A stretch of 64,000 nt of DNA, taken from Symsagittifera roscoffensis. Its lineage: Eukaryota > Xenacoelomorpha > Acoela > Convolutidae. The position numbers were made by a program, and so were the translations under genes. The stretch is from positions 9,766,539-9,830,538 of the forward strand of contig NC_087070.1 of the NCBI RefSeq assembly GCF_963678635.1, in the 5' to 3' direction. The notes under the pieces were generated by a model. The model did not search any database and had not been told where the DNA came from. It saw only the letters and a list, made by a program, of their open reading frames with translations. Positions 41,696 to 53,496 of this stretch are shown here, in pieces; the stretch's first letter is position 1; each line of letters opens with the position of its first letter.

Positions 41696-42564
41696 TACTT
41701 CGGTCACATATGAGGCTTAAGAAAAATAGGCCCTATAACCATTGGCTCAAGAGTCAGTCAGGGACACTATCTCTTGTGTTTTTCTACCTCAAAACGGTCG
41801 GAGCCAATTCGTTTCACTTGCGACATGAGACTGCAACCCGTTACAACTTAAAGGCTACTACCAAATACCCTTCACTCTAGAAAATAAGAACGTCCCCATA
41901 CTCAGGTCTCAATATAGCTAAAATACGCGAACGCCATTAAAAACAGGGTCGGAACTTTATGTATAGTTACTTTTTATAGACAGTAGAACTTTGATCCATT
42001 TCAGATGGATCAACCTAAAACTCTCCTTCCCTCAACATAACAATGTAAAAAACACTCAAAAAATTTACATTGGGTACTCACATACCAGCACGATCTTTAG
42101 AGTTTAGTAACTAAATTGATAAGCAACTCTAGAAAAAATGGGGTAATTAGGTTTAACTCGAAGAGTTTGACATGAACAAGTTTTCGCTCAAGATATAGGT
42201 TTTTGCTTTGAACCATTGGGCAACTTCGGTTGTCCACTTTTCCACCGAAGGTTCAACCTGGTTCACTTCTGATTCGCTTTCTTCTCTACTTGCGATCACT
42301 CTGTCTTCTGTTAAGAATAAGACAGCTCTCTTTTCGTACGATTTTATATCTGGAAATTGCGAATTACATTTTTCCGCTTCTTTTCAAGCACTTTCCCGCG
42401 GTTGTAGTTCAGTTCTTCTGATTTCTTTCTGATCTTTTTTAGTTATCGCGAGAAAATTGGGCATGACATGCTCAATTCGAAGGTTTGAAAAATTTCATTT
42501 TTCCCCAAAATCGTGCCTTTAGCATTGCTCAAGGTCAAATTTCCAAAAATGACCTACTGGCACA
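41690..42564 (-). repeat. 3' LTR of the giant minus-strand element, with an insertion
   Basis: It is a diverged copy of 62545-63075 in the same + strand orientation. Similarity runs from GCCTACTT (about 41694) to about 42156, then resumes from about 42494 to 42564, where both copies end in an ACA. About 340 bp (42157-42493) is present only here. The first ten bases of the LTR (TGTAACAGTC on +) are not found; the fragment of pol tail abuts it instead. Confidence 0.6.
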
Positions 42565-43000
42565 AACACCCCGGACTCAAGATCTATGTCCTCAAGGCGT
42601 GTCGCCGTCTGTCAGTGAGCCCGCTGCATGTTGAGTGCGTCTCAAGAAACAGTGCCAGTGGTCATTTACAGAAGTTTGCAGCAGATTTAATTTTATCTTC
42701 ACCCCAAAATTCACAGGCATGCAAAAAGGTCACATTATCACTAAACAGCAATCAAAATCTACATCCACCTGCACCCTGAATTCCAGCTTTATGAGCTAAT
42801 CTTTAAAATTTCTTTTCTCTTATCCTATCAAAACATTTTCATGCAGCATTTTGTTTTATATAATAGATATAGTATACTAATAACATTGTTTTGGTTTGTT
42901 GAAATTTCATTTCCGTGACCTCAGATTTCATCCGAGTTCACACTCAAGCCCTTTTCTCCTTCGCGCTCAAGACTTAAGAATCTGATACTGAGCATCCTGT
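42565..43000 (-). other. 3' untranslated stretch of the giant element
   Basis: No gene seen between the last recognisable coding fragment and the 3' LTR. CTCAAG occurs five times here (near 42579, 42592, 42644, 42943 and 42966). Confidence 0.35.
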
Positions 43001-45315
43001 TCATTTCGTGCTCCTCGCCCTTGAAGTGCTGGGCCCTGATGCACTCGACACTGTAATCTGCCTCGACAGCTCTTCCTCATCGTCGGAGCTGATCACGATC
43101 TCTTCCCAAGCTTTTAGCTGATCGTAGGGTCGCATCCACTCCCTCTGCTCTTGCAATATGTTCGCTTGGTGTGGCAAACCCTTCACCTTGGACTCCCTGT
43201 TCAAGCAAAAGGAGTTATGCAAACTCAGGCTCACATTCTTTCGCCAAGTCTTCCTCCAACATTGACTCCCTCGCCTTGGTATTATCTGTAGACACTCTAC
43301 CAACTCTCTTCCAACCCGTAGTGATTGCATTACGATGGGTCAGCAAGGGTCTCTTGAAGGCTTCCGGCCCTAGCTCGGCCAGGAACTGCCGATGTTTTTT
43401 CTTCATGTGATCCTTCGTCACTGCGTATAACCAAGATGTCGACGTCGCTCGAAACCATGGAAAGAATCTTATGCGGCTCGACACGTGCTTCACATCAATA
43501 TGTATCGAGAATACTTTGCACGCAGTTTGAAACAACTCAAGCCTCCTGCTCTAATCGATGGCTTATATCGATTCCGCTGTTGGTGCCCTTGACTCCCGAT
43601 ATTTCGTCACGTTTTCCTCGATCCACCGCAACGCCAGCATTGATCTCACTACTAGGAGGGTGGCCTTCTGTTAATGATCGTGATCCGATTGACAGAATTT
43701 CTTTCATGTCCCATATCAAGCAGAGGTTTGAGTGATCCGGATACCACACCGACTGTGCCAGACAGTGGCACGGGCATCCCCCATCTGTGAGGTTGATATT
43801 CCAAGGTAGCGCTCTCCTGAAGCTTCCAACAGAGTTTCAAGCTCCATCTTTTTCTCGTGTGTCACGTCATCCTCCTCCATGGCTGAGGCACTATTCATCG
43901 TTTTCCCGATCGTGTTTTTTCTATCGAAATCACTCGTGTTTTCGCCTTCCAAGTGCAAGAGTTCCTCCCCCCAGATCTCACTCAAGTGTTCTCTTTGGTC
44001 CACCGACACAGCTCCCGGGATCTTTCTCAATAGTCTGTGCGAGTGATGTGACATTCGAGCCAGGTGTACACACTTGGGTACCGAGAAGGCTTTGTCGATC
44101 AGTATCCTCTGACTGGATACCTCCCCCATCGCCATGTGTAATGAACAGTGGCTTCCACAAAGGTTGGCTATGACCGATCCCACCAAGGACTTCGAAATCA
44201 CTGGCAAACTATAGGCTTCACTTACGGAAAACCCCATTTCCGCCTCAAGACCAATCTTCTACCCTCTGATGTGTTTCTGGGTTATTTGCAACGCAACAGG
44301 CCATGACTCCACGCTCACGCTGTCACCAAGTGGTGCTCGGACTCTATCATCTCTAGCGATTGCAAGCTGCACATCCTCGAGAAGAACCCCAACGCCGTTA
44401 CTATGTTCACAGTAGTGCTCATAAAACATTCAGCCACTATCTGTTCCTCTCTTTTTTCTTTCTCCGTGTCACCAAAACAAGTGGCTAAGTCTTTCTTCTG
44501 AAACGACTGCATCCTGACACAGGATCGTCCATCGCAAAAATCCTCACCACCTCCACATGCCAGTGCTAGACAGCTACCGGATTCCATTTTCTTCACTGCT
44601 TTGTCTAGCTTGCTCGCTGCTTCTTCCGACTCCTTACTATGGGGTAGGATCAGCTTGTGTATCCCATTCAGATTCCCCGGGTCCTCATTCTTCCTTGTGA
44701 CAGTCTCACTCGCTCCGTGATTTCTTCAATTAAACCTGCGTGGGGATGTGGGCACCAAGAAGGCCTCAGCAACTTCCAAATTGTCCCCAAGTTCCTAATC
44801 GGCATGCCGTTTCCATTTCCCATCTTCAATTCTACCTTCCTGTTCGAGCGCGGCACGCTGATCACTTCTGGCATCTTCTCAAGTGTTAGGCCTAGGCTTT
44901 GTCTTTTCCTTTCTACTGGGTCAATCTCAATTATCTTCTCTGTCCAGAACTTTAATAACCCTGCCACTTCAAAATTCATGTAGGCGTTCCCGGTCTCCGA
45001 ATCCAAGAACGGGTTGTATGCTATCCCCATTAATCCAGATATATATTGCTGTTCTCCCCGCTTTGTGGGTTTCGAGTAGTCTTCAGCTCGGGCCGAACTA
45101 TGATGCACATCATTTCCCTCCTCAAACTTCTTGTTGTAGAATCTCCGTGTTTGATCAAGCTTCCCATGGCTCTCTAGAGACTGCCTCGAGCTATTTTCTT
45201 TTTCGATTCCAGTACTCTGGTACACATTCAGGATGACTGTAGAGATTCTGCTCTCCATAGTCTTGCTTCCCATCGCCTTTTGATGACACACCTGGACAGC
45301 ATTGTCGGTTATCAC
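43001..45315 (-). pseudogene. C-terminal fragments of the second long ORF, giant element
   Basis: Three minus-strand frames of 60-215 codons (44668-45315, 43716-44237, 43001-43330), in different phases, read like pieces of one hydrophilic protein. The longest ends its readable part with VISVPRSNRKVELKMGNG. The last fragment has an acidic VISSDDEEELS and Ser-rich end. No domain recognised. The breaks show loss of function; the exact joins cannot be placed without an intact relative. Confidence 0.4.
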
Positions 45316-46655
45316 GTAGCATCCTTTCTTCTCGCTAGACTCAAACCTGAATTATCTCTGGCAACATGCTGCACCAGTATCTCATAAACCTGTAGACGCT
45401 TGTTGCCCAGCTTCAAGTTATCGAGCGAGGTTAACACCTCCAGCGCTACTCCCGCCAAACTCCACATGAACGTCAACTGTCCTGCCGTTCTGACAAAAGG
45501 ATTTGCCATCCTGCAAGGCCGACGAGGGTGTTCTCATCGCCTCATCGAAATACTCCAGCAGCAGGTTTTCCCAAGTTCACCCTAGCTGGTTTTTCAACTC
45601 TAACTCATTAACCTTGCTCTCTGTTGGGTAGCCCAATGACGACGCTTCCGTGACACTCCACTATCAAGTTTCTTCAGGCAACTCTCCAGTTCTTTATTGG
45701 TCTCTAGAGCCACCCACCAGGGTCGAGCGGTCGGTATTCCTCGTCGTATTTTTCCCAAGAGGATCGCTCGTCACTTGTTTCCCAGTCATTCTTTGCCAAT
45801 TTCCACCTCCCACGTTTGTCCACTCGTCGAACCCTTTTTTGTGTTTGCTTTTTTGGGTCTGAAGTCCTTCTCAGTTGTCAAGGTCGTCAAAACTTCTATT
45901 CCCTCCATTACCTCGGCCAACTTCCGTGGTGCGGAGCTGCCATTATAGGCCGTTGTCTTCCATCGCGCTAAAATCATGGGAGCCGTCTCCTTCAGATTCT
46001 TCTCCGAGACCGCGTCCGCCGAGGGACTTGCTTCTTCTGTCTCCCTTCTTCTTTTCCGAGACCTTATTTCTTTACTTGGGGGCGTCGCCACTATCATCAC
46101 TGATTCGACTTCTTTATCCAGATCCGGTTTTTTCAGCTCTTGCCTCCCCCTTCTCGAGCCTTAAGAAAATTAATACTTTTAATTATATAACTAGTCTTAT
46201 TCTTATCATCCCTTTCAACTCTAATTAATTTATCGTCAGTTTTTTTATTCAGAGTAGAGCTATCTTTACATGCGTCAGCTTTGGTCTTCTGTTTTGGTTC
46301 CCCCAGGCTGTTGATCTTCTCTAGTAGCTCCTTTCTCTTTTTTTCATCTAATCCGGTACCCATCAAGACAGGCTCCCCGAACTTCACCACCGTATTCCAC
46401 TACTCCTCCTTGAAGTCATCCAGCTTCGCTTCGCTGTCCACTCTCCGGTTAAATTCGCTCAAGAAATCTTGCCACGCCTTCTCGTCAAGTCTGTTCAAGA
46501 ACATCCACTAATTGCCTTCGAAAGCGTTCTTCTTGCTTTCTTCACCACTCAAGAGTATCATCCCCATGTTAGAGATATCGCCCGCCAAGAGCAGTTCCAG
46601 ATCTTTGCGAGGGGATCCCAGGGGTGGGGTGACCGTGTCCTCCCAGTCGCCCCAC
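45316..46655 (-). pseudogene. Degraded part of the second long ORF
   Basis: Short minus-strand fragments (45312-45509, 45786-46100, 46133-46390) without a recognisable domain. The middle one is Lys/Arg/Glu-rich (SRKRRRETEEASPSADAVSE) and could be a disordered nuclear-type segment. Base composition and the CTCAAG excess match the rest of the element. Confidence 0.35.
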
Positions 46656-48243
46656 TCAAGTCTTGCAGCTCATGCGTGGTGAAATCTTTTTGAGCTGGGT
46701 CCTGTCTGGTGTATTTCCCACCTCCATTTCTTCTCCCGCTTCACTGAGGGTTCCATCCATGCTTTCCCTTTCCCCTGACTCAGCTTGTTCTTTCTCTAGT
46801 GCATCTCTGAATCTGTTCTCTACGTGGGTGCCCACCGACAAGGGTGAGGGTCTTGATGGATCCAGCTTATACTCAGTGAGGGCTACATACAAGGGACCTG
46901 CCGCCTCAAGCTTCTTTCCCTCTTGGCTCAGCTCTAACTCATCCAATCCGTAAGGCGCTCGATACTTCCTCGTGTCGAACTTCATCTCGTATTTCAGAGC
47001 AATATCTCCCTCTTTCACGGTCAATCTCCCATCATCATAAATCGGAAGCTTGTTCTCTAGCTCAGCCTCCTCAAGCGTCCTCAGGATGTACCGGACCTCG
47101 AACTTCGGGGACATCGAGCCTCTCATTTTCTTTGCCTGCGTCGTCCACGTGTTTATTCTGATGTCACACGTGTAGAAATAAACTGCAGCTGAGTATCCTA
47201 TGAACAAGGGTTCCCAACCGTCAGTATATTCCTTTTCCCTTTGCTGCTTCTCCACAGTGGCTCTTTTGTGTAGGGAAGGGTCTACGAAAGGGCTGTTCAT
47301 CCCAGGGTCATTCTTCTGACCATCGGGAACTCAGGGACGGCAGTGGGCAGAACCTCTTGCTCAAGTATAGTTTCCAACTCCTTTTTCACTAGTTAAAAAA
47401 CTCCCTTTCCACGCCGGCTTTCTCAAGACTTTCTCTTGTCCCCTGCCACGGGATTCAAGTTCCAGAACTTTGGATAGGCCTCGATGGGATTTTCACGCTT
47501 CCCCCCATTCTGCACTGCAGTTGTCCCCGGAAGTTGAACACCATCAGCTCAGGGTCTTTCACTTTCCTGAAAAGTACCGTCTCACTCATTCGCGCTCTCA
47601 AGTCTTCTTGCCTGCACCAATTCGGCGCTGTCCCATCTAGGATACTTATTGGGCTCACGTGCAGCACTGAATGCCGATATGCCACCACGAGCGGATCCGC
47701 AAAGGCGTATGTCACCGCCGGTCCGTAGATGGAAAACACAACTTCTTCAAGACCCCTGATCATACCCAATGGGTCAGATATCATGGCCAAACTTAAGTCA
47801 GTCGAGTGAGGTATGCCTCCGTTCGCCTCCTTCAACACTTCTCTCGTCTTGGGATTTCTCTCCTCGCCCGTCAAGTATCGATTCTCCATTAGGAGACACT
47901 CCACCAGCAACGTCCTCAGTCCGGCAGCACACTTGTATGAATAATTCTCCACACTTGGGTGAGCCTTTCTTAGCGACAGGGGTTTCCCTTCCTTCATCAG
48001 TCGATGAAACGCCGTCAGTTCTCCATGTTTCAACAGTACGAGCGTCAAGTACCCGTCAATTCTGAGCGTTTCCATCGCCCTGCTGAACATACATACTCGG
48101 CGCATATTGAACAGGTACCTGAGGTAGACCAAACACAGGGCCAGTAGGATGTTTATGGGCATGTTTATTAGTAACTGCACGAACGCATCCAAGATAGTAC
48201 CTCCCGCATAGAACACTCTGTCCAATATTTCTTCTCCCAGCAT
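46656..48243 (-). pseudogene. Second long ORF, middle part, giant element
   Basis: Two substantial frames: 47455-48243 (262 codons) and 46656-47300 (214 codons). The first contains long hydrophobic and Leu-rich helices (INILLALCLVYLRYLF), with the character of a folded alpha-helical protein. The second is mixed and ends in an acidic stretch. A frame change at about 48210-48240 separates it from the part upstream. I recognise no family. Confidence 0.45.
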
Positions 48244-50039
48244 GGACTCAAGAATCTCAAGGTTTCATGGTTCTTTCTGGTCTTCAATTCGCCCTTCGCA
48301 TGCTCCATCGAGAACCCTCCAATGGTGACTTCATTGGCCGCCGTGATAAATCTTCCCACCGCCATCTTCCTGTTTTCTGCCACATCAAGCTGTTCTTCAA
48401 GAAACTCTCATATCTGATTGATGAGAGGTGGAGCAATCCCCCTCGTTTTGTCTGTGGCGTTCTCAAGTCTTGGGATCAGAAACGGCCATCTGCCTCTCTC
48501 TTGGATTAAGCGGTAACCCATCGGTTCCAATTGCTTCTCGGCCAAAGTTACACTTTTTCTCTCGTTCCTTGGTCCCCTCACTTTACTGGTGGAGCTCGTG
48601 GTTGTCAAAATCGTGCTCCAAAATCACAGGCTGGCTGTCAGATGGTTTAATACCGGTTGATCAACCCTTATCTCAGGATAGAACTTTAAATGCCGGGCGA
48701 GATTCGACACTTCAAGGCAGAGGACTTCATCCAGCACAATCAAAATGTCCGCCAATTCGTAGATTCCCTTCAGAGCGTGGGACACATCTTCCCATGCCGC
48801 TGCCAACTCCGACTTAAGAAGTCTCAAGTTGACTGGCTCCAGTTCGCGATTGGGAGCAGCCATAAGTATCCGCCACGCGTTCCCTTCCGCTATCAAGACC
48901 AACATTGCATACACAAACTACAAGGCAGGCGGCATGCTCGCGTAGCCCGGGGATGTCCTAAATGCCACTCTCGTCTTGGGTCCAAATCGAGAAGCCGCTA
49001 ACTCTTGCACCTCATTTATCGCGGCGAACAACGTATGGATTGCTTCCCAGATTTTCTTGGGTGTTGGTTCTTCACTCCTTGGGTGCTCTAGAAGTCCTGC
49101 CGCATGCAGGTGGTCGCTCATTCCCGCGAATAGCAACAATTCAGGCTTAAAAGGCGTCTCTGTCTTAATCGCCACCACTGGGGTCATAATTTGATTCAGT
49201 TTTGCCCCAGGCAGCAGATACACCAAGGTCTCTGGCCAGAAAAACTTCGGCGACGTCCCGTCGAAGTCCGAACCCGCCACGATGATCACCCTCGCTGCTC
49301 CTGGATCTGATCGATCAAACACTGTCAACGTTTTGGCTAGCTGCGAGCTTCCACAGGGCATTCCGTATCTTGGACCTTCGGCCAGCTTTGGACCTCCACA
49401 TGCGGCATCGGGGAGTTCCATGTTCTTCGGCTCAAGAAGCTTTTCCACCACTCTCAGCTGTGCGGGAATCGCTACCCTGATTCTGGCTATACTTGTTCGG
49501 TGCTTGGGAGATTCTACTATGAGTCCTGGACTCCCCAGTTGCTTGAGGGGCCTGCAGTTGACTGGGCCCAATATCTACTTCTGCGGAATCCCATTTAAGC
49601 CTGCTGTCTCTAATGTCCTGACTCTCAAGAAGTGTGCCTCGTGGGCCTTCAACCAGTCCCCGCAGTGATGTCTGCTCAAGTCTTCATTTGACAAATTCTT
49701 GAGCCCCAGGATCTCCGCCAACTCTTGCCTACATGCCAAATCCTTCAGGTCTAGATCTTTCACCCTCTCCAAATATCGTGCCTCTCCAAAGCTCGTCTCT
49801 CTTGGTCTCTCCGCCTTCCTGTTGTCCACCACCACCACTGAGGACACTACCGAGCTCTGGGTCGTTGATGACCCAGCCTCATCTGCCTCCATCGGCGTAG
49901 CTCCCAGTTGTCTGGTCCTGCTGCTCCTTGAGCTGTCTCTCGAGTCGACTCTTCCTTCCAAACGACCATATAAGGGTCTAGTTGAGGAGATGGGAGGTAT
50001 CGGGGATGGACCAAAGGCAAACTGGGCTGTCTCCAGCAT
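48168..50039 (-). pseudogene. Second long ORF, N-proximal part with in-frame stops
   Basis: About 620 codons in a single frame on the minus strand, interrupted only by stops (about 49575, 48918, 48624 and 48408); the frame continues from the SGNH-like region through a further stop at 50067. Recognisable landmarks are LTGIPQK-like, PAQLRVVEKLLEPK and VVAIKTETPFKPELLLFAG. The stops look like single substitutions (CAG to TAG, TGG to TGA). No known domain, but the constant frame shows it was one long protein. Confidence 0.55.
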
Positions 50040-50066
50040 CTCTGACTCTAAAATGATTATGTGCCT

Positions 50067-51045
50067 CTAGAAGACACCATTCAACCACTCCACGCCCCCT
50101 GGGCCTATCAATGTGGACGCCACCATCCCATCCGAAGACTCGTCACCCGGAAGGGAGTATTCCATAATATCGGCCACGTCCAGCAATTTTACGGGAAGCA
50201 CGCTTCTTTGCTGGATCGGTCTGATTATCTCGTTGATATTGCGTACTTTATCATTCATTTTCCTCGCGTGTTGCTCGGCCTTCATGTTGTATGTTGACAG
50301 TGCAAATGGTGAGTATCGCGGGATCTAGATAAATCCTAGGCTCCTCAAGAATACAACTCATCTGTTCTTGCAGCCTCATTACCTTTCTCGACTCTCCCCT
50401 GGACACGTTATTGGTTCCCATCATCAGAGTGACCGTGTAAATCTTCACCATATCCAACATCTCCAGTGACGCCAACATCTGCGGCGTTGCAGCTCCAGAA
50501 AAACTCAAGACCCCAACTTGCCAATGTGACTGGATTCGCGTCAGCACTCGTATCAGGATGTCCACTATAATCAAGTGGACCCAACCCTCGGGTTTTCTTG
50601 GCTGTGTGAACTATACAGCCCAAGACGCGTCATGGAAAGCATCCCTTGTTTCTCGTTGTGCCGCTGTCCAATCCATGCGGTTATGCCTGTGATAGGCGCC
50701 ATCTCTATTCTTCTTGTAGCTCGGAATCACTACACTTCTGACTAAATGATGTCTCCAGGTGGGAAGTTGCTCTTCTCGTGCTGAATTGCCGCGAGCCTTC
50801 GACTGCAACCTATCGTATAGCTCCTTGAGACGCGATGAACCGGTCCCGGTTTGACTACCACCAGTTGAACTGGGCGTGTATCCCGGCAGCGCAATTTCCA
50901 TCAACGGCTGGATCGGTCTCGTCTCTAGACCGCGCACGGAGGGCATCGGCTCAGGTGGTGTCCATGCCTCCAGCCCCTCATTCATATATTTTTGAGCTAC
51001 TCGGTCCAAGTTAAATCGACCACTCGACCGGAAACCCTGATCCAC
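50067..51045 (-). pseudogene. SGNH/GDSL-hydrolase-like domain, giant element
   Basis: The frame from 50574 contains GVLSFSGAATPQM, VKIYTVTLMMGTNNVSRGES and LTICTV. The GTNN sequence fits SGNH block III (GxND), followed after a frame change by a helix and LLDVADIMEYSLP. The block I Ser region reads VDILIRV, so the catalytic Ser seems lost, and the final DxxH is scrambled by a frame break. Upstream, 50611-51045 is Pro/Ser/Gly-rich. GDSL/SGNH esterases are known as ORF1 parts of some non-LTR elements and in some rotifer LTR elements. Here it begins the second coding region after pol. Confidence 0.5.
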
Positions 51046-51209
51046 CTCTATCGGCGACTCTGGTCTCGATCCAGCGGCAGCTGGTTCTGTGATCTTCCTC
51101 TTCCTTTCTTTCTGTTCGCGAACTCTTGTTGCCTCTTATGTATCTTTTCAATCTCTGACTTTATCTGTTCGCAGTTTGCCGTATTCTCGCGCACCTTCTG
51201 TGCTTGCTG

Positions 51210-51533
51210 TTACTCCGCTCTAATCATATTCAGATCGCACCTTGCCTGATCCCTCTCGAGAATTGCTTGATCTCTTTCCAGGTTGGCTTGGTTCCTCTCA
51301 AGGTTCGCGCCATACCTGTCGAGGTTCACCCAGTCTCGCTCCCTCTGAGCCCTCTCCAGTTCCCTCCTCAAGTTATTGAGGTCCGGATATGTTTCCTCTG
51401 TTTGTTGAGATCGTATCATGGACAATGGCCTGCTCGTGGATTTGACTGCGGATGCCGCTGGTGGTCTGGTCGGGAGGGGGAATTCTCCCGACCAAAATTC
51501 CGTGTGGTTATTTAAGCCGGGATTTCTAGCCAA
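51210..51533 (-). pseudogene. Coiled-coil segment before the SGNH-like region
   Basis: A 107-codon frame whose second half is an internal repeat (ANLERNQANLERDQAILERD) with heptad-like spacing, predicted to form a coiled coil. Such segments mediate self-association in ORF1-type proteins. It is probably the N-terminal part of the second polyprotein, now in a different frame from the rest. Confidence 0.45.
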
Positions 51534-52151
51534 TAAAAAATCGCCTCACGCGCTTATATAGCTCGTCGAGGGTAGGCCTTTTGAGTGCTGCTGGCAATAG
51601 ACTTCCAGAAGCGATCCGCCATCGTCACTCTTTTTTCAGGCGATCTCACGTATCAACCAACTCAAGAAATACCTTTCTCAAACCAACTCGAGAAGTACCT
51701 TACCGAATAGACTCAAGAAATACATTTCCCCAACTGATACTTGAGAAATGTTTCCCTCTGATAATGCTAGTGGAGAACTTGTTCAAGATGTCCTTCTTTC
51801 TTCGAAAGAGTGTGGCTTGATTGTCAGTTCAATTTTGCAAATCAATCTTAAAATAAAACCCATTTTTAGACCAAGATGTTTTGTGCGTAACCTAAGCCTC
51901 CCCCATTATTATGTTTTAAAACGTTATCCCAAAAAATGTTTGCTAAAATATTTCAATTAGTGATTTTAAGCGCAAGCAGACTCATTTTATGTTTTAGCAC
52001 CATCAGCTCTCTAACATTTATTTGTCATGCCAATTACATTAAAATCTATCTACCTGACTCGTGCCCCTTTTTACCTGACTCGTGCCCCCTTTCACCTAAT
52101 TCGAGAGACCTTTGCCTCCTAACTCTCAAGACTTCTATGTCTGCCCTCAGC
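51534..52151 (-). other. Spacer between the two coding regions, with short tandem repeats
   Basis: No gene. Four imperfect copies of a 25-26 bp unit with the core ACTCAAGAAATACCTT lie at about 51655-51755, and three copies of a 19-bp unit (ACCTGACTCGTGCCCCTT) at about 52050-52110. This is where a subgenomic or reinitiation signal for the second ORF might once have been. Confidence 0.4.
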
Positions 52152-52727
52152 TCAGGCGATACTGAAGTAGTATTTCTTGTGTAGGTGCACCGTTATCTCC
52201 GTTTCTGCAAAGACCACGTGTAAGATGGCGTACAATTTCCTAGGGTTCAACTTGCCCCTGTTTGGGTCGTAGACCGGCATCGAGACCTCCAGTATTCCTC
52301 TTTCGACCATGAAGTCCCTCAGCCTCGTTAGTGCCAACACCACGTGTTCGGGGTTAATCGTTTTCCTCTCGTTGACCCTTGTTACCAAAAAGCACGGGTA
52401 TTTTCCCGTAACTTGTGAAACTGAAGGAGGAAGCGCAGCCATTCCTCCCAACCCCGGTCTTTGCCATAAAAAAAACTCCACATTCTTATATTCTCTCTTG
52501 AAGTCGGCTTCTAGTCTCGTGTTGAAGCTCATGTCTGCCGTTATGTAAATCGCACTTGTCCTATCTGACAAAATGAAGTCGCTGTCCGTGATCAGGATGT
52601 TCTCTGAATATTCATTGGGTATTTCAAATTTTGTCTTGAATTTTCTTACTATGGTAGGCTCAGCTTCCTTCTGATATAATTCCAACCCGTTGGTCTCTCT
52701 CACTTCCCGGATCTTCTTTATCATCAA
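52152..52727 (-). pseudogene. Macro-domain-like segment at the pol C-terminus
   Basis: A 191-codon minus-strand frame. The pattern ITADMSFNTRLEADFKREY, then FLVTRVNERKTINPEHVVLA, LRDFMVERGILEVSMP and VFAETEITVHL follows the macro fold of Poa1p-type ADP-ribose-phosphatase proteins strand by strand. The Gly-rich loop usually reading IGCGLD is VYDPNRGKLN here, so ADP-ribose binding is doubtful. It lies after integrase on the same strand, so it is a C-terminal extension of pol. Whether it was ever an enzyme is unknown. Confidence 0.55.
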
Positions 52728-53044
52728 ACTTTATCATCAAATTTATCAGCAAATCGAGTCTAAATTATCCGGTGATGTTCTAGTGGCCGATCTGTGGCTG
52801 TCCAACCGAAAAGCGGATTTTTCGTCTACACATATGTTTCTGCTGATACGTTGACCTGCTGGACACTTTGCGCTTCTTCTCCTTTGTTCATGAGGTCAAA
52901 CCTCCTTTCTATCCCGCTCTGCTCCAGGTCTATTTCTCGTTCTGGTATTGGGTGGTCCTCCTGCTAGGAGTGCTCGCTGTCGTTGATGATTTGCCACTCT
53001 TCATCCGCTACCAGCGCGCCCACATTCACTAACTCCTCGCCTAT

Positions 53045-53350
53045 CTATTCGGGTTGTATCTTGTCAATCAAGAAGTCATCACCATACCTATTGTATCTCA
53101 TGCCTGTCCGCTTGTGATTGCCCTTTCTTGTCTCTGCAGTCCTCGGCAAGTCTGGTTCCGTCCACTTTGGCATCTCGTTCTGCACTAAATGATTCCAATC
53201 TTCCTCCGCAGAAGATCCCCTTTCTGAATCTACATCCATTTTCTCATTATCATCCTTGCTCACGTCCTCGTTGCCGTCATTCTTCTCTCTGGTGTCTCTT
53301 TCGTTCGTTTTACATGCTGGCTCTACCAGTAGTTACTCGAGTCCTCCCAT
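53045..53350 (-). pseudogene. Pol tail between integrase and macro-like domain
   Basis: Contains DTREKNDGNE and an acidic run, matching the tail in the + strand fragment (NEKGTREKNDGNE at about 41505-41535), then MRYNRYGDDF. It links integrase to the macro-like segment and has no catalytic motif. Confidence 0.6.
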
Positions 53351-53496
53351 GTTCTGTGGTACACACTAGTCCTCCGGAGATGGGACATGAGGTTTCAGAT
53401 TTTCATATTGCACTGCACGCCATGTACTCAAGCGGTAGAATCAACCCTGCTGGTATACCTCCGTTTTCATCAACGGTCCTCGCCATTCGACCGCTT

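Noticed and set aside
43171-50328. Many + strand frames of 60-130 codons
   Set aside because: Antisense to the decayed second ORF of the giant element; Ser/Leu/Pro-rich with no domain, and the minus strand shows consistent protein similarity.
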